This document shows positions 62,245-64,000 of a DNA stretch of 64,000 nt, in pieces. Under the pieces are notes generated by a model. That model searched no databases and was not told the DNA's origin. It saw only the letters and a program-made list of their open reading frames with translations. The DNA comes from Clostridia bacterium UC5.1-1E11 (GTDB lineage: Bacteria; Bacillota; Clostridia; Oscillospirales; Acutalibacteraceae). Position 1 is the stretch's first letter, and every line of letters starts with the position of its first letter. A program made the position numbers and the translations under genes. The stretch lies in NCBI GenBank assembly GCA_001305115.1, contig BCAA01000014.1, forward strand, positions 17,944 through 81,943, read 5' to 3'.

Positions 62245-63345
62245 ATGGAATATCGCAAGTTGCCACATGGTGGAGAGAAAATCAGCATCATTGGGCTGGG
62301 AAACAGTTCGTTGGGACCAGCTGGAGAAGCGGAAATTGAAAGGATTGTACGTTTGGCGATTGAAAACGGTGTCAATTATTTCGATATGGCGGCATCGGAT
62401 GCAGTACCTTTCCCAGCCTATGGAAGAGCGGTTGCTGGCTGCCGGGAAAACGTCTACTTTCAAATTCACTTTGGGGCGGATTATCGAAGCGGAAAGTACG
62501 GCTGGACACTGAACCTGGACACGATTAAGCGGTCGGTGGACTGGCAGTTAAAGGCGCTACAAACCGATTACATTGACTTTGGTTTTATTCACTGCATCGA
62601 TGAAGCAGCAGATTGGGAGAAGGTGTGTGCAGCAGGAACCTGGACGTTTCTACAGAAGTTGAAAGAGGAGGGGGTCGTACATCACCTCGGGCTTTCTACA
62701 CATACGCCGAAGATTGCCAATATGGTATTGGATACTGGTCTGATTGATATGATGATGTTCAGTATCAATCCTGCCTATGATTACCGGCACGGGGAGTTTG
62801 CCATCGGCAGTGTGGATGAACGGATGGCCCTGTACCGCCGCTGTGAAGCGGAAGGGGTGGGGATTTCCGTGATGAAAGCGTTCAGCGGGGGCCAACTTCT
62901 GAACGAAAAGACGTCTCCCTTTCAGCGTGCGTTGACAGAATACCAGTGCATACAGTATGCGCTAGATAAACCGGGCGTATTGACCGTACTGCCGGGCGTG
63001 CGTAATGAAAACGACCTGCACCGCATTTTGGGATTTCTGAATGCGGTGCCAGAGGAAAGAGATTACTCCATTTTGGGAACGTTTACCCCGCATGACGCGG
63101 CAGGAATTTGCGTGTATTGCAACCATTGTCAGCCGTGTCCAGCAGGGTTGGATGTCGGACTCATCAACAAATATTATGACTTAGCGCAGGCGGGGGATAC
63201 ATTGGCAAGAGACCACTATATTCATCTGGAAAAGACAGCATCCGATTGTATTGCGTGTGGCCACTGTGACTCCCGTTGCCCCTTCCATGTGGGCCAGGTA
63301 CGGAGAATGCAGGACATTCGTTCCTATTTTGGCGGGAGGGAATAG
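62245..63345 (+). CDS. Aldo/keto reductase with C-terminal ferredoxin domain, second gene
   Basis: A 366-residue relative of the previous gene. AKR part: ISIIGLGNSSLGPAGEAEIE, GVNYFDMAASDAVPFPAYGR (Asp kept; the Tyr position is altered), YIDFGFIHCIDEA (His kept). The C-terminal Fe-S domain has CVYCNHCQPCPAGL and CIACGHCDSRCPFH. In the barrel the usual SKF strand Lys is replaced (FQIHFGADYR), so catalysis may differ from true AKRs. RBS GAGGAGG. Likely cotranscribed with the gene upstream. Confidence 0.88.
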   Translation: MEYRKLPHGGEKISIIGLGNSSLGPAGEAEIERIVRLAIENGVNYFDMAASDAVPFPAYGRAVAGCRENVYFQIHFGADYRSGKYGWTLNLDTIKRSVDWQLKALQTDYIDFGFIHCIDEAADWEKVCAAGTWTFLQKLKEEGVVHHLGLSTHTPKIANMVLDTGLIDMMMFSINPAYDYRHGEFAIGSVDERMALYRRCEAEGVGISVMKAFSGGQLLNEKTSPFQRALTEYQCIQYALDKPGVLTVLPGVRNENDLHRILGFLNAVPEERDYSILGTFTPHDAAGICVYCNHCQPCPAGLDVGLINKYYDLAQAGDTLARDHYIHLEKTASDCIACGHCDSRCPFHVGQVRRMQDIRSYFGGRE

Positions 63346-63390
63346 CTGGAAAGTAAGATTCAAAACAGCCTTTCCAAGGGAAGGAATACA

Positions 63391-63943
63391 TTGATCAGGC
63401 TGACGACAAAAAATGTGACTTTGGCAGCGTTGTTCCTTGCTATCGGATTGGTGCTGCCGTTTTTGATCGGGTAAATTCCACAGGTTGGGAACATGCTCCT
63501 TCCGATGTATATCCCGGTTTTCTTATGCGGCCTGATCTGCGGATGGCAATATGGAATGACAGTTGATGCGTTATGCGCTCTTTGGCGCGCCGGTTTTATT
63601 CCCTACGGGAGTTGCGATGGCATTTGAACGAATGACCTATGGGCTGGTGTACGGACTTTCCCGCTGGCAGGGTGTAATTGCACTTTATCGCTGTTTGGTT
63701 GCCGCCATGTTGGCTGGCAGGATTGTCTGGGGTATTGCTCAGATGGCGTTCTTGGGGATTACCAGCGAAGGTTTTACTTGGCGGATGTTCCTAATGGGTG
63801 CATTTTTGAATGCAATTCCCGGGATTGTAATTCAGCGGATTCTTATCCCGGCCGTCGTGGTGGCGTTAAACCGGACTGGTTTGGTACGGTTTAAACAACC
63901 GCAGGTGTCCGCCCAGAGGATGAACGGCCAACGTACGGCCTAA
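63391..63943 (+). pseudogene. ECF transporter S component, broken
   Basis: A TTG start at 63391 (AAGGAA upstream) leads into LTTKNVTLAALFLAIGLVLP, a typical S-component opening, but TAA replaces the Gln codon of the family's 'GQIPQxGxMLLPMxIPV' motif at 63472-63474. The frame then goes on (VGNMLLPMYIPVFLCGLICG) and shifts near 63565 to continue as LMRYALFGAPVLFPTGVAMA and following helices to 63943. The stop plus the apparent loss of several residues at the shift indicate a real pseudogene rather than a homopolymer slip. The intact protein would bind a vitamin or similar substrate. Confidence 0.75.
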
Positions 63944-64000
63944 AAGGGAAACAAAAGAAGAACCACAAAAGGTGTCCGTCGCCCCGAAGGAAGGAGAGTA
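63944..64000 (+). other. Start region of next gene
   Basis: Purine-rich sequence ending in GGAAGGAG at the window edge, consistent with a ribosome binding site for a gene just outside. Confidence 0.4.

Overview
The window looks like a chromosomal segment of a low-to-mid-GC Gram-positive anaerobe of the Bacillota, class Clostridia, probably a gut Oscillospirales/Ruminococcaceae-type organism. The support is indirect: lipobox lipoproteins, a FeoA/FeoB cluster with a small Cys-rich FeoB-associated peptide, families I know mainly from Clostridia (DUF975, DUF3793, DUF6110, DUF6219, DegV, PadR plus DUF4097), ferredoxin-type aldo/keto reductases, and large secreted glycosidases carrying FIVAR, NPCBM, cohesin and dockerin modules. 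No rRNA, tRNA, CRISPR array or intact transposase was seen.

Layout. 1-730: ECF-type sigma factor and anti-sigma factor. 1-4.2 kb: secreted zinc metalloprotease (metzincin) plus lipoprotein, followed by a truncated second copy of the same pair. 4.4-7.7 kb: ilvB-ilvH-ilvC for branched-chain amino acids. 8.4-13.3 kb: YczE-like membrane protein, a two-gene unit with an ADP-ribosyltransferase-like first gene, and two DUF975 membrane proteins. 13.5-15.3 kb: AT-rich island with a PHP phosphatase. 15.3-17.5 kb: third metzincin/lipoprotein pair. 17.8-28.3 kb: mixed housekeeping and accessory genes (VOC protein, PadR/HAAS/DUF4097 operon, DegV, macro domain, a 236-bp tandem repeat array, YjbR, SDR, TfoX C-domain, DUF434). 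28.5-30 kb: MATE exporter behind a possible attenuator. 30.1-36.1 kb: iron region (DtxR-like repressor, FeoB-associated peptide, FeoB, two FeoA, flavodoxin, DUF3793, MerR). 36.5-47.5 kb: two very large secreted GH2 glycosidases, followed by debris of a third copy. 49.2-58.9 kb: heterodimeric ABC exporter, TetR and AraC regulators, HMA protein, FeoC-like protein and a P-type ATPase operon. 59.4-64 kb: RarA, two ferredoxin-type aldo/keto reductases and a broken ECF transporter S component.

How the parts work together. A palindrome GTTAG-N6-CTAAC recurs at least ten times, always near promoters of the feo, flavodoxin/DUF3793, ABC exporter, HMA and AraC genes. It resembles TTAG/CTAA boxes of DtxR/MntR repressors, and such a repressor is encoded at 30140-30529, so 30-36 kb and 52-59 kb probably form one metal (iron) regulon. 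The two GH2 enzymes appear able to dock to each other, because one carries a cohesin-like module and its neighbour ends in a dockerin. The most novel-looking system is the repeated module of a secreted metzincin and a lipoprotein whose beta-rich pattern recalls netrin/TIMP-like domains, which would make a protease/inhibitor or protease/partner pair.

Caution. More than fifteen otherwise intact genes, including ilvB and ilvC, are broken by single-base indels, nearly always a missing base in a short homopolymer. The simplest reading is uncorrected sequencing error, so these are annotated as genes with frameshifts. Entries called pseudogene have damage of other kinds.
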